64,000 bases of DNA from Nitratireductor aestuarii (GTDB lineage: Bacteria; Pseudomonadota; Alphaproteobacteria; Rhizobiales; Rhizobiaceae), in the NCBI RefSeq assembly GCF_014641695.1, contig NZ_BMIF01000010.1:1-64000 (forward strand). Reading direction: 5' to 3'. The first letter of the stretch is position 1. Each line of letters opens with the position of its first letter. Positions 1 to 10,700 of this stretch are shown piece by piece. The notes beneath the pieces were generated by a model. It saw only the letters and a program-made list of their open reading frames with translations, was not told the DNA's origin and ran no database searches. The position numbers and the translations under genes were made by a program.

Positions 1-1
1 C

Positions 2-64
2 AGCCAGAACATGAAGAAGATCGCCCTGGCACTCACCCGGAAACCACACATGGCCGGGGCGTGA
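2..64 (+). pseudogene. C-terminal tail of a probable IS transposase (cut by window edge)
   Basis: Frame 2 is open from the first base and ends at a TGA at 62-64. It reads SQNMKKIALALTRKPHMAGA, which resembles the basic C-terminal tails of DDE transposases of IS elements common in rhizobia (IS1182/IS5-like), where a QN-(L/M)-K-K motif closes the catalytic domain. Only about 20 residues are visible, so this is a resemblance, not a domain match. It could equally be the end of another gene; an intact transposase to the left of the window is possible. Confidence 0.35.
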
Positions 65-131
65 GCCCGCGGGCTCCTTCTTCATCTTCTCTGCGTCAAC
101 ACCCGCAGCGACGCCTTCCCGCTCCAACGAA

Positions 132-158
132 AAACCCGCCAAAAAAATCGGCGGGTTT
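132..158 (-). terminator. Rho-independent terminator-like hairpin downstream of the DUF1428 gene
   Basis: AAACCCGCC (132-140) pairs with GGCGGGTTT (150-158) across a nine-base loop. Read on the minus strand the GC stem is followed by a T run (GGCGGGTTTTT), as expected for the end of the leftward DUF1428 gene. It may also be the outer end of an insertion sequence whose transposase tail lies to its left. Confidence 0.55.
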
Positions 159-171
159 GTCAGCGGTCTGA

Positions 172-189
172 GCGGCCCTTACGGGCCGC
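172..189. terminator. GC-rich hairpin just after the DUF1428 stop
   Basis: GCGGCCC (172-178) and GGGCCGC (183-189) form a perfect seven-base stem with loop TTAC. There is no T run of its own; it probably acts together with the hairpin at 132-158. Confidence 0.4.
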
Positions 190-211
190 CACGCTTTCAA
201 CTGCCCGGATG

Positions 212-931
212 TCAGACCTGCCTGCTTGTATCGTACACCACCTCGAAGCCGCCCCACATCATGCGCATGCCGTCGAACGGCATCTCGGGGTATTCCTTGC
301 CCTCCATGCTGGCTTCCATGGCTTTCGCGGCTGCGTCGCAAGTGGCGCGGTCCGCCCAGGCTGTCCAGCTGAACATTGGGATTTCGCCATCCTCGGCCTT
401 CGTTGCACGATAGAAATCGGTTTTCTTGCCGTGCGGAACGTAGACGCCCCAGTTCTCGACGATCCCGAGACATTTGTTCGGGGCGAAGGCGTCGGACCAC
501 GCTTCGCCCGCCATCTTGATGTAGGCTTGCCTGTTCTTCTCCGGCACGGCCAGCAGGAAACCCTGGATGTAATTCGCTTCCCCGTCGCTGCCGCCGGTGA
601 ACACCGGTTCGAAGCCGCCATAGATCATGCGGCTTCCGTCAAATGGCATCGCTGGCATTGAGTTGTCAGCCATCAATTTCTCAAAGGCCGCATCCGCTGT
701 CGCCTTGTCCGGCCACTCGATCCAGGAGAACACCGGGGTCTCATCATCCTGCGCTTCCACGGCGCGGTAAAAGTCGGTGATCTTGCCCTTTGGCACGTCC
801 ACGCCCCAGCCCTCCACCATGCGCGTGGCGCCGAGGCGCTGGAAGTAAGGCCATGCCTCATGCACATGCTCGATATATTTCTGGCGGTTTGCTGTCGGCA
901 CGGCTGCGACCGTGCATGCATAATATGTCAT
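212..931 (-). CDS. Tandem DUF1428 protein
   Basis: This 239-residue protein consists of two copies of the DUF1428 (ferredoxin-like, dimeric alpha/beta barrel type) domain, about residues 1-118 and 119-239. Each copy carries the same landmarks: a WGVxVPxGKxTDFYRA segment, an FSW..W.D.AT stretch and a closing MPFDGxRMxxGGF motif. DUF1428 proteins are usually single-domain, about 117 residues, and of unknown function. I place the start at the ATG at 931 because GGGAGG lies six to seven bases upstream; the GTG two codons earlier overlaps that ribosome site. It is transcribed away from the urease operon and ends at two hairpins. No catalytic role can be assigned. Confidence 0.85.
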   Translation of the reverse strand: MTYYACTVAAVPTANRQKYIEHVHEAWPYFQRLGATRMVEGWGVDVPKGKITDFYRAVEAQDDETPVFSWIEWPDKATADAAFEKLMADNSMPAMPFDGSRMIYGGFEPVFTGGSDGEANYIQGFLLAVPEKNRQAYIKMAGEAWSDAFAPNKCLGIVENWGVYVPHGKKTDFYRATKAEDGEIPMFSWTAWADRATCDAAAKAMEASMEGKEYPEMPFDGMRMMWGGFEVVYDTSRQV

Positions 932-1011
932 CAACACCTCCCAGTGAGTTGTGGGTTTCGCCCACCTGAGATCAGGATGACCCGCGCTTTCCTTCGTGGC
1001 AACGCCGATAC

Positions 1012-1040
1012 GGTTGTCAAGACGAACTCTGCTGACAACC
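1012..1040. promoter_or_regulatory. Inverted repeat in the DUF1428/ureD divergent region
   Basis: GGTTGTCA (1012-1019) and TGACAACC (1033-1040) form perfect eight-base arms 13 bases apart, inside the 228-base divergent region between the DUF1428 gene and ureD. A second short inverted repeat, ATCGT-GAA-ACGAT, lies at 1114-1126 close to the ureD start. Either could be an operator; no regulator can be named. Confidence 0.35.
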
Positions 1041-1159
1041 TGGTGTCAGGGAGACATGCGGTTTCTGCACATCTTGTATACGCAAAGGGGAACTTCCCTC
1101 CCTGTTCGGTTACATCGTGAAACGATATCCTGCTGGCAAAATGCGGGGCCAACACAGGT

Positions 1160-1993
1160 ATGGATGAATCCAGTTTCACAAGGTTATCGTCCCAACGCGT
1201 CAAGGGTGTTGGCGGCATTGCCGTGCAGTTCAAGGAAGGGCGCTCGCGCATCCGCAGGCTCTACCAGGAGGGGGCATCCAAAATTCGCATGCCGCAGGTG
1301 GCAGGCGATCCGCTGGAAGCCATCCTCATCAACATGGCGGGAGGTCTGACCGGTGGTGACCGACTGACCTGGGATATCGAGCTGGATGAAGGTGCTTCCG
1401 CCGTTTTCACCACCCAGGCTTGCGAGCGCATTTACCGATCCGGCGGCGGCGAGGCGACAATCGCTACGCGCATCAAAGGTGCAAACGGCACGCGTCTTGC
1501 TTGGCTTCCCCAGGAGACAATCGTGTTCGATCAGTCACGGCTGTCGCGAAGCCTGGATGTTGATCTTGAGCACGGGGCAGAAGCGCTGCTGGTTGAGGCG
1601 ACGGTGTTTGGCCGGCTTGCCATGGGCGAGACGGTCGAACAGGCGCAGTTCAGCGACCGCTGGCGGGTGCGGCTCGGGGGCAAGCTGGTGCATGCGGAAG
1701 AGTTCCTCATCGGACCAGATGCTTCGACGGAACTGCAGGCGGTGCCGGTGACAGACGGAAACCTGGCCGTGGCGACCGTTCTTCAGGTTTCCGGCAGGGA
1801 CGACTGTCCGCTGGAAGCGGTGCGCGGAATCGTCGGTGACGAGGGTGCGGCAAGCTTCTGGCAGGTTGGCGGCGGGTCGAAACTGCTGGTGAGGCTTTAT
1901 GCGCCGGACAGCTACGCCCTGCGCAAGCGTCTCGCACCATTGCTGGCTCTGCTTAATGGGCGGGCAGGGCTGCCTAAAGTTTGGTCAATTTAG
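1160..1993 (+). CDS. ureD: Urease accessory protein UreD
   Basis: UreD (UreH family), 277 residues, the usual length. It is the scaffold that binds apo-urease and, with UreF and UreG, delivers nickel to the active site. Family landmarks visible are the GG-x-GGD loop ([11 protein letters not shown], about residue 60), [11 protein letters not shown] near residue 85 and a [10 protein letters not shown] segment. It is the first gene of a compact urease operon (ureD-A-J-B-C-E-F-G), 30 bases ahead of ureA. The upstream ribosome site is weak; ATG at 1160 is the only sensible start in frame. Cytoplasmic. Confidence 0.95.
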   Translation: MDESSFTRLSSQRVKGVGGIAVQFKEGRSRIRRLYQEGASKIRMPQVAGDPLEAILINMAGGLTGGDRLTWDIELDEGASAVFTTQACERIYRSGGGEATIATRIKGANGTRLAWLPQETIVFDQSRLSRSLDVDLEHGAEALLVEATVFGRLAMGETVEQAQFSDRWRVRLGGKLVHAEEFLIGPDASTELQAVPVTDGNLAVATVLQVSGRDDCPLEAVRGIVGDEGAASFWQVGGGSKLLVRLYAPDSYALRKRLAPLLALLNGRAGLPKVWSI

Positions 1994-2023
1994 TCTCGCG
2001 GTGAGAAAGCTTAGGACGAAGAA

Positions 2024-2326
2024 ATGAATTTGACGCCAAGGGAAAAAGACAAGCTTCTGGTTGCCATGGCGGCAATGGTTGCGCGCCGCCGCCTGGAACG
2101 GGGAGTGAAGCTCAATCATCCGGAAGCCATTGCGCTCATCAGCGACTTCGTCGTCGAAGGCGCGCGCGACGGCCGCAGCGTTGCCGACCTGATGGAAGCA
2201 GGCGCCCATGTGATCACCCGTGAGCAGGTCATGGAAGGCGTTGCCGAGATGATCCACGACATCCAGGTCGAAGCCACTTTCCCGGACGGCACCAAGCTCG
2301 TTACGGTGCATGAACCAATCCGCTGA
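2024..2326 (+). CDS. ureA: Urease subunit gamma
   Basis: Urease gamma chain, 100 residues, matching the separate small subunits of bacterial three-chain ureases. It starts [20 protein letters not shown], the typical gamma N-terminus, and has the conserved [10 protein letters not shown] segment. It forms the (alpha-beta-gamma)3 cytoplasmic enzyme with UreB and UreC that hydrolyses urea to ammonia and carbamate. A GGA-containing ribosome site precedes the ATG. UreJ follows 25 bases downstream. Confidence 0.97.
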   Translation: MNLTPREKDKLLVAMAAMVARRRLERGVKLNHPEAIALISDFVVEGARDGRSVADLMEAGAHVITREQVMEGVAEMIHDIQVEATFPDGTKLVTVHEPIR

Positions 2327-2351
2327 AGCGAAACATCCAGAGGGTAACAAA

Positions 2352-2927
2352 ATGAAGAAGTTGAAGGTAATTGTTCCAGCGGCGGTTCTGGCACTGGCGG
2401 CGAGCCCGGCGCTCGCCCACGTCAATCCGGCGGAGCATGGCTCTTTCGCGGCCGGCTTCACCCATCCCTTCTCCGGTGTCGATCACATGCTGGCGATGGT
2501 TGCGGTCGGCCTCTGGGCCTCGGTGCTTGGCGGGCGCGCCATGTTCACCGTTCCCGCCGCCTTCGTCGGCGTGATGCTGCTGGGCTTTGCCGGATCGATG
2601 TTCGGCCTGTCGCTGCCCTTCGTTGAGCCTGCGATCCTTGCTTCGGTCGTCGTGCTGGGCCTCCTCGTGGCACTGGCGCTTCCGGTTTCCGCAGCTGCAG
2701 GCGGTGCGCTGGTCGGCTTCTTCGCGCTCTTCCACGGCCACGCTCATGGCTCTGAAATCGGCGATGCTTCCTTCCTTGCCTATGGCGCAGGCTTTGCCGC
2801 TGCCACGATCGTCTTGCATGTCGCTGGTATCGCTGCGGGCATGGCCTTCGGCCGCTTTGGCACGACGCTCGTTCGCATCGCCGGCGGCGCGACCGCGTTT
2901 GGCGGCCTGATGCTGATCGCCGGGTGA
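2352..2927 (+). CDS. ureJ: HupE/UreJ family nickel permease
   Basis: A 191-residue membrane protein with an N-terminal signal/first hydrophobic segment (about 1-22, ending in ALAHVNP) and about six further hydrophobic helices. The family signature [16 protein letters not shown] (near residues 37-52) and a later FHGHAHG motif carry the His/Asp residues thought to bind Ni2+. HupE/UreJ proteins import nickel for hydrogenase or urease. Insertion between ureA and ureB is a known rhizobial arrangement. I chose the ATG at 2352, after AGGGTAAC, over an in-frame ATG at 2310 because only 2352 begins a proper signal sequence. Confidence 0.9.
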   Translation: MKKLKVIVPAAVLALAASPALAHVNPAEHGSFAAGFTHPFSGVDHMLAMVAVGLWASVLGGRAMFTVPAAFVGVMLLGFAGSMFGLSLPFVEPAILASVVVLGLLVALALPVSAAAGGALVGFFALFHGHAHGSEIGDASFLAYGAGFAAATIVLHVAGIAAGMAFGRFGTTLVRIAGGATAFGGLMLIAG

Positions 2928-2934
2928 GGTCATC

Positions 2935-3240
2935 ATGATACCGGGCGAAGTCATCACGCAGGACGGCGACATCGAGCTCAACTCAGGGCTCGAGGCCATC
3001 ACGCTCAAGGTCGCCAACACCGGCGACCGGCCCATCCAGGTCGGCAGCCACTTCCACTTCTATGAAGTAAACGCGGCGCTCACCTTCGACCGCGAGCAGG
3101 CGCGCGGCTACCGGCTCGACATTGCCTCAGGCACGGCGGTCCGCTTCGAGCCGGGGCAGGAGAGGGACGTGACGCTTGTTCCGCTGCGCGGCAAGCGCGA
3201 GGTCTACGGCTTCCGCCAGATGATCATGGGCAAGCTCTAG
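2935..3240 (+). CDS. ureB: Urease subunit beta
   Basis: Urease beta chain, 101 residues. It starts [16 protein letters not shown] and contains the conserved [21 protein letters not shown] segment and the C-terminal [10 protein letters not shown] ending. It stabilises the alpha chain in the urease trimer. The start overlaps a GAGG ribosome site just beyond the ureJ stop (seven bases). ureC follows 18 bases downstream. Confidence 0.97.
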   Translation: MIPGEVITQDGDIELNSGLEAITLKVANTGDRPIQVGSHFHFYEVNAALTFDREQARGYRLDIASGTAVRFEPGQERDVTLVPLRGKREVYGFRQMIMGKL

Positions 3241-3258
3241 GAACGGTGGGAGACAGTC

Positions 3259-4971
<1,713 letters not shown>

Positions 4972-4987
4972 GTTCGAAAGGCGACCC

Positions 4988-5527
4988 ATGCTGAGGGCAA
5001 CATCGATCATCCGTGCGGGCGAGCCCGCCGACGCCGTCTCCATCGGCCATGCCGTGCTGGAGCGCGACGAGCGGCACCTGCGTCGCAAGGCCATTGCTCT
5101 GGAAAACGGCGCGAAGGTTCTCGCCGATTTTCCCGAGGCGGTGGTGCTGGAGCATGGCGACCGCCTTCTGTTGGAAGACGGAAGCTCTGTGGAGATCCGC
5201 GCGGCGCAGGAAGATCTCTACGAGATCAGGGGCCGCGACACGCTCCATATCGCGGAGCTTGCCTGGCACATCGGCAATCGCCATCTGGCGGCACAGATCG
5301 AGACGGACCGGATCTTCATCCTGCGCGACCACGTCATCAAGGCGATGCTGGAGGGCCTGGGCGCGACGGTGACGGACGTGGAAGCGATCTTCAGTCCGCT
5401 ACGTGGCGCGTACTCCGGCGGACACTCGCACGGGCATGATCACGGTCACGGGCACGGGCATGATCACGCGCATGGTCACCACCACGACCATGATCATCAC
5501 CACCACGCGCACGATCATGACCATTGA
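4988..5527 (+). CDS. ureE: Urease accessory protein UreE (His-rich nickel metallochaperone)
   Basis: UreE, 179 residues, a dimeric metallochaperone that passes Ni2+ to UreG. The body (about 1-140) is the two-domain UreE fold. From about residue 145 the protein becomes a striking His/Asp/Gly tail with 20 His in its last 35 residues, as in UreE proteins that also store nickel. I take the ATG at 4988 ([11 protein letters not shown]) rather than the longer frame from 4907, which runs inside ureC. The end overlaps the ureF start by 11 bases, implying translational coupling. Confidence 0.95.
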   Translation: MLRATSIIRAGEPADAVSIGHAVLERDERHLRRKAIALENGAKVLADFPEAVVLEHGDRLLLEDGSSVEIRAAQEDLYEIRGRDTLHIAELAWHIGNRHLAAQIETDRIFILRDHVIKAMLEGLGATVTDVEAIFSPLRGAYSGGHSHGHDHGHGHGHDHAHGHHHDHDHHHHAHDHDH

Positions 5528-6185
5528 TTCCAACACCGCATTGCTGAGGCTGATGGCCTGGCTGTCGCCGGTTTTTCCGGTTGGCTCCTTCAGCTACAGC
5601 CATGGGTTGGAGAGGGCGGTTCATGACGGTCACGCAGCGAATGCGGAAAGCCTCGAAACCTGGCTTCGCTGGCTGGTGACCCGAGGTTCAGGCTGGAACG
5701 ATGCGGTGCTCTGCGCCGAAAGCTGGCGGGCAGCCTCGACTGATGGCGATCTGGCAGGATTGGCCGAGCTTGCAGAGGCCCTGGCAGGCTCGCGCGAACG
5801 CCACATGGAAACCATGCTGCAGGGTGGGGCTTTTCTTGCAGCTGCCCGCAGCTGGCAAAGCAACGTGTTCGATCGTCTGCCGGAAGAAAGTGCCTATCCC
5901 GTAGCGGTTGGAGCCGTCGCAGGTGCGCATGGTGTCCCACTCGCGGCGACGCTTTCAGCCTTCCTGCAGGCCTTTTGCATCAATCAGTTACAGGCATCCG
6001 TTCGGCTATCGGTTACGGGACAGAATGGCGTCACTGCTATCATGGTGGCGCTTGAGCCGACGCTCATCGAGACGGCTGCTCGCGCCGCCTTCTCGGATCT
6101 CAATGATCTGGGGTCGGCCACATTCATGGCGGAAGTCATGGCCATGAAACACGAGACACAACCTTCGAGGCTTTTTCGATCATGA
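5517..6185 (+). CDS. ureF: Urease accessory protein UreF
   Basis: UreF, 222 residues, an all-helical protein that links UreD to UreG and controls GTP-dependent nickel delivery. Visible family segments are [21 protein letters not shown] (residues about 11-31) and a C-terminal [25 protein letters not shown] tail. The in-frame extension back to 5403 reads through the His-rich codons of ureE and is not protein-like, so the start is the ATG at 5517. The stop overlaps the ureG ATG by four bases (ATGA). Confidence 0.95.
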   Translation: MTIDSNTALLRLMAWLSPVFPVGSFSYSHGLERAVHDGHAANAESLETWLRWLVTRGSGWNDAVLCAESWRAASTDGDLAGLAELAEALAGSRERHMETMLQGGAFLAAARSWQSNVFDRLPEESAYPVAVGAVAGAHGVPLAATLSAFLQAFCINQLQASVRLSVTGQNGVTAIMVALEPTLIETAARAAFSDLNDLGSATFMAEVMAMKHETQPSRLFRS

Positions 6186-6808
6186 CAAACAAGAACGGCC
6201 CCCTTCGCGTCGGCATCGGCGGACCTGTCGGTTCGGGCAAGACGACGCTGACCGAAAAACTCTGCAAGGCGCTGCGTGACCGCTATTCCATTGCGGTCAT
6301 CACCAATGACATCTACACGCAGGAAGACGCCTACATTCTTGCGCGCTGCCAGGCGCTGTCCGAAGAGCGGATCATGGGCGTGGAGACGGGTGGTTGCCCG
6401 CACACGGCCATTCGCGAGGATGCCTCGATCAACCTGCAGGCGATCGCGGAGATGAATAAACGCTTCCCTGGTCTCGACATCGTGTTCATCGAGTCTGGCG
6501 GCGACAATCTGGCCGCGACCTTCTCGCCGGACCTCGCGGACCTCACGCTTTACGTTATCTCCGTCTGCCAAGGTGAGGAAATTCCACGCAAAGGTGGCCC
6601 TGGAATCACACGCTCTGACTTCCTGGTGATCAACAAAGCGGACCTCGCGCCCTATGTGCATGTCAATCTGGACGTGATGCAGGGCGACGCAGCGCGCCAG
6701 CGCGGCAAGCGTCCCTTCGCCTTTACCGACCTGCATCGCGGTCAGGGCCTCGACGAGGTGATCGACTTCATCATCGAGAATGGTGGCCTGCAGGCCAAAG
6801 CGGCTTAG
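6182..6808 (+). CDS. ureG: Urease accessory GTPase UreG
   Basis: UreG, 208 residues, a SIMIBI-class GTPase that powers nickel insertion into urease. The P-loop GPVGSGKT is at residues 14-21, the nickel-binding Cys-Pro-His motif (GGCPHTA) at 72-74 and the guanine-recognition NKAD segment near residue 150. It is the last gene of the urease operon, overlapping ureF by four bases, and is separated by only six bases from the convergent response-regulator gene. Confidence 0.97.
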   Translation: MTNKNGPLRVGIGGPVGSGKTTLTEKLCKALRDRYSIAVITNDIYTQEDAYILARCQALSEERIMGVETGGCPHTAIREDASINLQAIAEMNKRFPGLDIVFIESGGDNLAATFSPDLADLTLYVISVCQGEEIPRKGGPGITRSDFLVINKADLAPYVHVNLDVMQGDAARQRGKRPFAFTDLHRGQGLDEVIDFIIENGGLQAKAA

Positions 6809-6814
6809 CCCTGC

Positions 6815-7735
6815 TTATGAAGAATGCAGCGCGTTGGTGGCCTTGATGGCCGCCGAGGCGCGGTTCTCCACGCCAAGCTTCACATAGATCTGCTCCAGAT
6901 GCTTGGTGACCGTGCGTGCGCTGAGCCCCAGGATATCACCGATATCCTTGTTGGACTTGCCCTTGGCGATCCAGAGCAGGACTTCCGACTCGCGATGGGT
7001 GAGGCCGAAATGCTGGCGCAGAATTTCGTCTTCCGTGTAGCGGCTCGCGGCGGTCAGGCGGAAGAGATACTCATCCGGCCCGACGGCGCCCAGATAGGCG
7101 AGTTGCAGGCTCGGGCTTCCGTCCTGATCGATGGAAAAACTGTTGTCCGTACTTGAGGCCGCGTTGCGGGCCGCCATCCATCGGGCGATCTGCGCGGTGA
7201 CCATCCGCAGCCCTTCGTCAGAGCCGGTCGCGGTGTTGATGAGGCGGTTTGCCTGCGGTGTCGACCAGCGCACGGTTCCATCTGCACTTACGGCTAGAAG
7301 GTGCCTACCGGCGGCATCGAGCGCCACGCGTGCGCTTTGCGCCGAACGTGCATTGGTGAGGTGCACGCGGATGCGGGCGCGAAGCTCGTCAATGTTGATA
7401 GGCTTGGTGAGATAGTCGACGCCGCCGGATTCCAGCGCGCGCACCACGTGCTCGGTTTCGGTCAGACCGGTCATGAAGACGACGGGCGTCTGCGCCACCG
7501 CAGGGTCGCGCTTCAAGCGCATGCAGGTCTCAAACCCGTCCATCTCTGGCATGACTGCATCAAGCAGGATCAGGTCCGGCGTGATGCGCTCCACTACGCT
7601 CAGGGCTGACGCGCCCGACGTTGCAATGAGCACCGAAAACCCCGACTGCTCCAGCGCTTCGGTCAGGAACCCCAGTGTCTCAGGTGAATCGTCCACGAGC
7701 AGCACGATATCCCGCGGATGGGATGCGTCAGTCAT
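6815..7735 (-). CDS. NarL/LuxR-type response regulator, partner of the permease-fused sensor
   Basis: A 306-residue response regulator. The receiver domain covers about residues 8-125, with acidic Asp15/Asp16, phospho-acceptor Asp59 (LILLDAVMPEMDG) and Lys in YLTKP. A middle region (about 140-235) is PAS-like. The C-terminal LuxR/GerE helix-turn-helix (about 240-300) contains GLTHRESEVLLWIAKGKSN and LSARTVTKHLEQIYVKLGV. The ATG at 7735 overlaps the end of the sensor kinase gene by eight bases, so the two are translationally coupled and almost certainly cognate. Position between ureG and urtA suggests control of urea uptake and use; that is inference. Confidence 0.92.
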   Translation of the reverse strand: MTDASHPRDIVLLVDDSPETLGFLTEALEQSGFSVLIATSGASALSVVERITPDLILLDAVMPEMDGFETCMRLKRDPAVAQTPVVFMTGLTETEHVVRALESGGVDYLTKPINIDELRARIRVHLTNARSAQSARVALDAAGRHLLAVSADGTVRWSTPQANRLINTATGSDEGLRMVTAQIARWMAARNAASSTDNSFSIDQDGSPSLQLAYLGAVGPDEYLFRLTAASRYTEDEILRQHFGLTHRESEVLLWIAKGKSNKDIGDILGLSARTVTKHLEQIYVKLGVENRASAAIKATNALHSS

Positions 7736-10700
7736 TCCGGTGTTCCCCCTCATTCTCGAACCGCCGCAGGAAGCTGTCGTAACCCGACAGATTGAACGCG
7801 CGCACATATTCGCGCAGCGCCTCGGCAAAAGGCTGATGTTCCGGCTGACGTGCAATCTCGGCGAGTTTCGCCTCGATGCCCCTCACGTAGCCGATTTCCC
7901 CAAGCTTGATCAATTCGGCCACATGGGCCGGTGCCGGCGGCACGATGCGACCCTGCCGCTCTGGCGCCTTGGCGCTGCCCGCCTGATCGCGATAGGTCCA
8001 CTGCAGGCCGAGATGCAGCGCGAGCTTGTCGCAGAGCTGCCGCAGGTTGAACGGCTTGCCCAGCGTGTCATTGTGGCCTTCTGTCGTAATCCCCGTACCG
8101 TCGCCAATATTGGCGGACAGCATGACGATCGGCGCCGTCTGCCCCGCGTCGCGCAGTTTGGCAACCAGCTGCCAGCCGTTCATGCCGGGCATGGAAATGT
8201 CGACAAAGAACAGGTCCGCCTTCACGCCTTCGATTAGCGTCAGGCACTCCGGCCCGCTGCTTGCCGTCAGCACGATGAAATCCATCGGAGCGAGTGTTTC
8301 TCGCATCAGGTCGCGGTGATCCTCGTTGTCGTCGACGACAACGATGGTCCGGCGCGGGCCGAGATAGGACAGGATCTGCCGCTCGGGAGCCGGCGCAGTG
8401 CTCGGCCGCTCCACCGCCGAAAGCATCAGGCGGACGCGGAAGGTGGTGCCCTTGTTCTTTTCACTCGAGACGGTGATCTCGCCGCCGAGCGTATTGGTCA
8501 GCAACTGCGTGATTGTCAGGCCAAGACCCAGACCCGGCATCCGCTGGATGGTTTCGGCCTCGCCGCGATGGAAGGGCTCATAGATGCGCGGCAGATCCTT
8601 TTCCGCAATGCCACGTCCTGTGTCGCTGATGGTGAAGGTCGCAACCTGGCTGCGATATTCTATGTCGAGGCGAACAGTTCCCGTATCCGTGAACTTGATG
8701 GCGTTCGAAAGAAGATTGACGAGGATCTGGCGCAGCCGCTTCTCGTCGGTCCGCACATACTGGGGCAGGGAGGGGCTGCGCGTATGCTCGAAGGTTAGCC
8801 CCTTGGCATTCGCCTGCAGGCGGAACATCTCCACGATCTGGTCGAGGAAATCCTGGATGTTGATCTCGTTGGAATAGACCTGCAGCTTGCCAGCCTCGAT
8901 CTTGGAAATATCGAGCAGCCCGTCGATCAGGCCAGAGAGATGCTCGGCACTGCGCTTGATGACCTTCACCGCAGATTGTCGCGGCGGCGGGATCGTCTCG
9001 TCGCGCTCCATCAGCTGCGCGTAGCCGAGCACCGCATTGAGTGGCGTGCGCAGCTCGTGGCTCAAGCCCACCACATAGCGGCTCTTGGCGCGGTTGGCGG
9101 ATTCAGCAGCTTCCTTGGCTTCCTGCAAGGCGGCGTCCGTCTTCTTGTGCGCGGCAATTTCCTTGAGCAGAAGCGTGTTCTGGCGCGAGGATTCTTCCTC
9201 AGCGACAACGCGGCTGTCATGCGCCAGCACGTAAAACCATGAGACGATTCCCGCGATTACAGCGAAGACGAAGAACACGATGAGGATGGTACTGTAGATC
9301 ACGTCCGCGTTTGCGGGAATGGCAAGCGCTGCCTGCCACGCGACGATCGCAAGGATCGCCCCAATCCCGGATACGGAGAGCGCCACCGTGATACCGTAGC
9401 GGCCGAGCCGCGTGCCGAGCTTTTCTACGACCGCATGCGGAAGGGTGGTGCGGGCGACGGCGGCAACCTGCGCCTTGGCACTCGCCCTTGGCTTGCACAT
9501 GTCGTGGCAGCGGCTGTCAAGCGAGCAGCAGAGCGAACAGATCGGCGCGGCATAGGCCGGGCACCATGCCATGTCCTCCGGCTCGAAAGGATGTTCGCAG
9601 ATGGAGCAGGTAATAGAGCTGAGGTTCTTCCACTCCTGACGCGGCTTGCGCGCAAGGTAGAACTTGCCCTTGGTGAGGTAGGCGATTGCGGGGGAAATGA
9701 CGAAGGTCGTCATCGTCAGATAGGTCGAAAGCGACGCCATCACTGATCCAAAGAGGCCGAAATGCGCGGCGAGTGCGATCGCTGCCGAGCCCACCATGCC
9801 CCCAAGGCCAACGGGATTGATGTCATAAAGATGCGCGCGCTTGAACTCGATGCCGGGCGGGGCAAGGCCGAGTGGCTTGTTGATGAAAAGGTCCGCCGAG
9901 ATGGTGCAGAGCCAGCTCATGGCAATGATCGAGAAGATGCCGAGCGTCTCTTCAAGCAGCCGGTAGATGCCAAGCTCCATCAGGAGCAGCGCGATCGTCA
10001 CGTTGAAGATCAGCCAGACGACGCGGCCAGGGTGGCTGTGCGTCAGCCGCGAGAAGAAGTTCGACCACGCGAGCGAGCCCGCATACGCGTTCATCACATT
10101 GATCTTGAGCTGCGAGACGACCACGAAGGCGACCATCAGCAGCAATGCCGCCGTCTCGTTCGGTATCATGTAGCCGAAGGCAACGAGATACATATGCGCC
10201 GGGTCGGACGCCTGATCCACTGCCACGCCGGTGGCGAGCACCAGAACTGCGAGGAACGATCCGGCCAATAGCTTTGGGACGCCAACCAAAACCCAACCGG
10301 CTCCAGCAAGGAACACGGCAAGCCTGTGGCGCTGCTTCTGCAATCCCGTGGAGGGCAGAAAGCGCAGGAAGTCCACCTGCTCGCCAATCTGCGGCATCAG
10401 CGCGAGGATGACAGCCGAGGCTGCACCGAATTCCAGAAGGTCGAAGGCGGCAACGCCAGAGACTTCGCCATTCGAATGTCCAACGCCCGAAAAGGCGCGC
10501 CAGAGCTCGATCTTCTCCCAGTCAACGAAGGCGATGAAGACGAAGGGCAGGATGTTGAGAATGATCCAGATAGGCTGGGTGATCAGCTGGAAGCGCGAAA
10601 TGAGGCGCACGCCATAGACCACGAGCGGGATCACCACAGCCGCGCTGATGATGTAGCCGAGCCATGCCGGTATGCCGAAGGTGAGGTGCAGCGCCCCGGT

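Noticed and set aside
5403-5516. N-terminal extension of UreF (Thr/Met-rich)
   Set aside because: It is the shifted reading of the His codons of ureE.
7750-8319. Several small frames on both strands inside the kinase gene
   Set aside because: Overlapping frames in different phases of the kinase 3' end; they carry no domain and the kinase receiver and tail are continuous.
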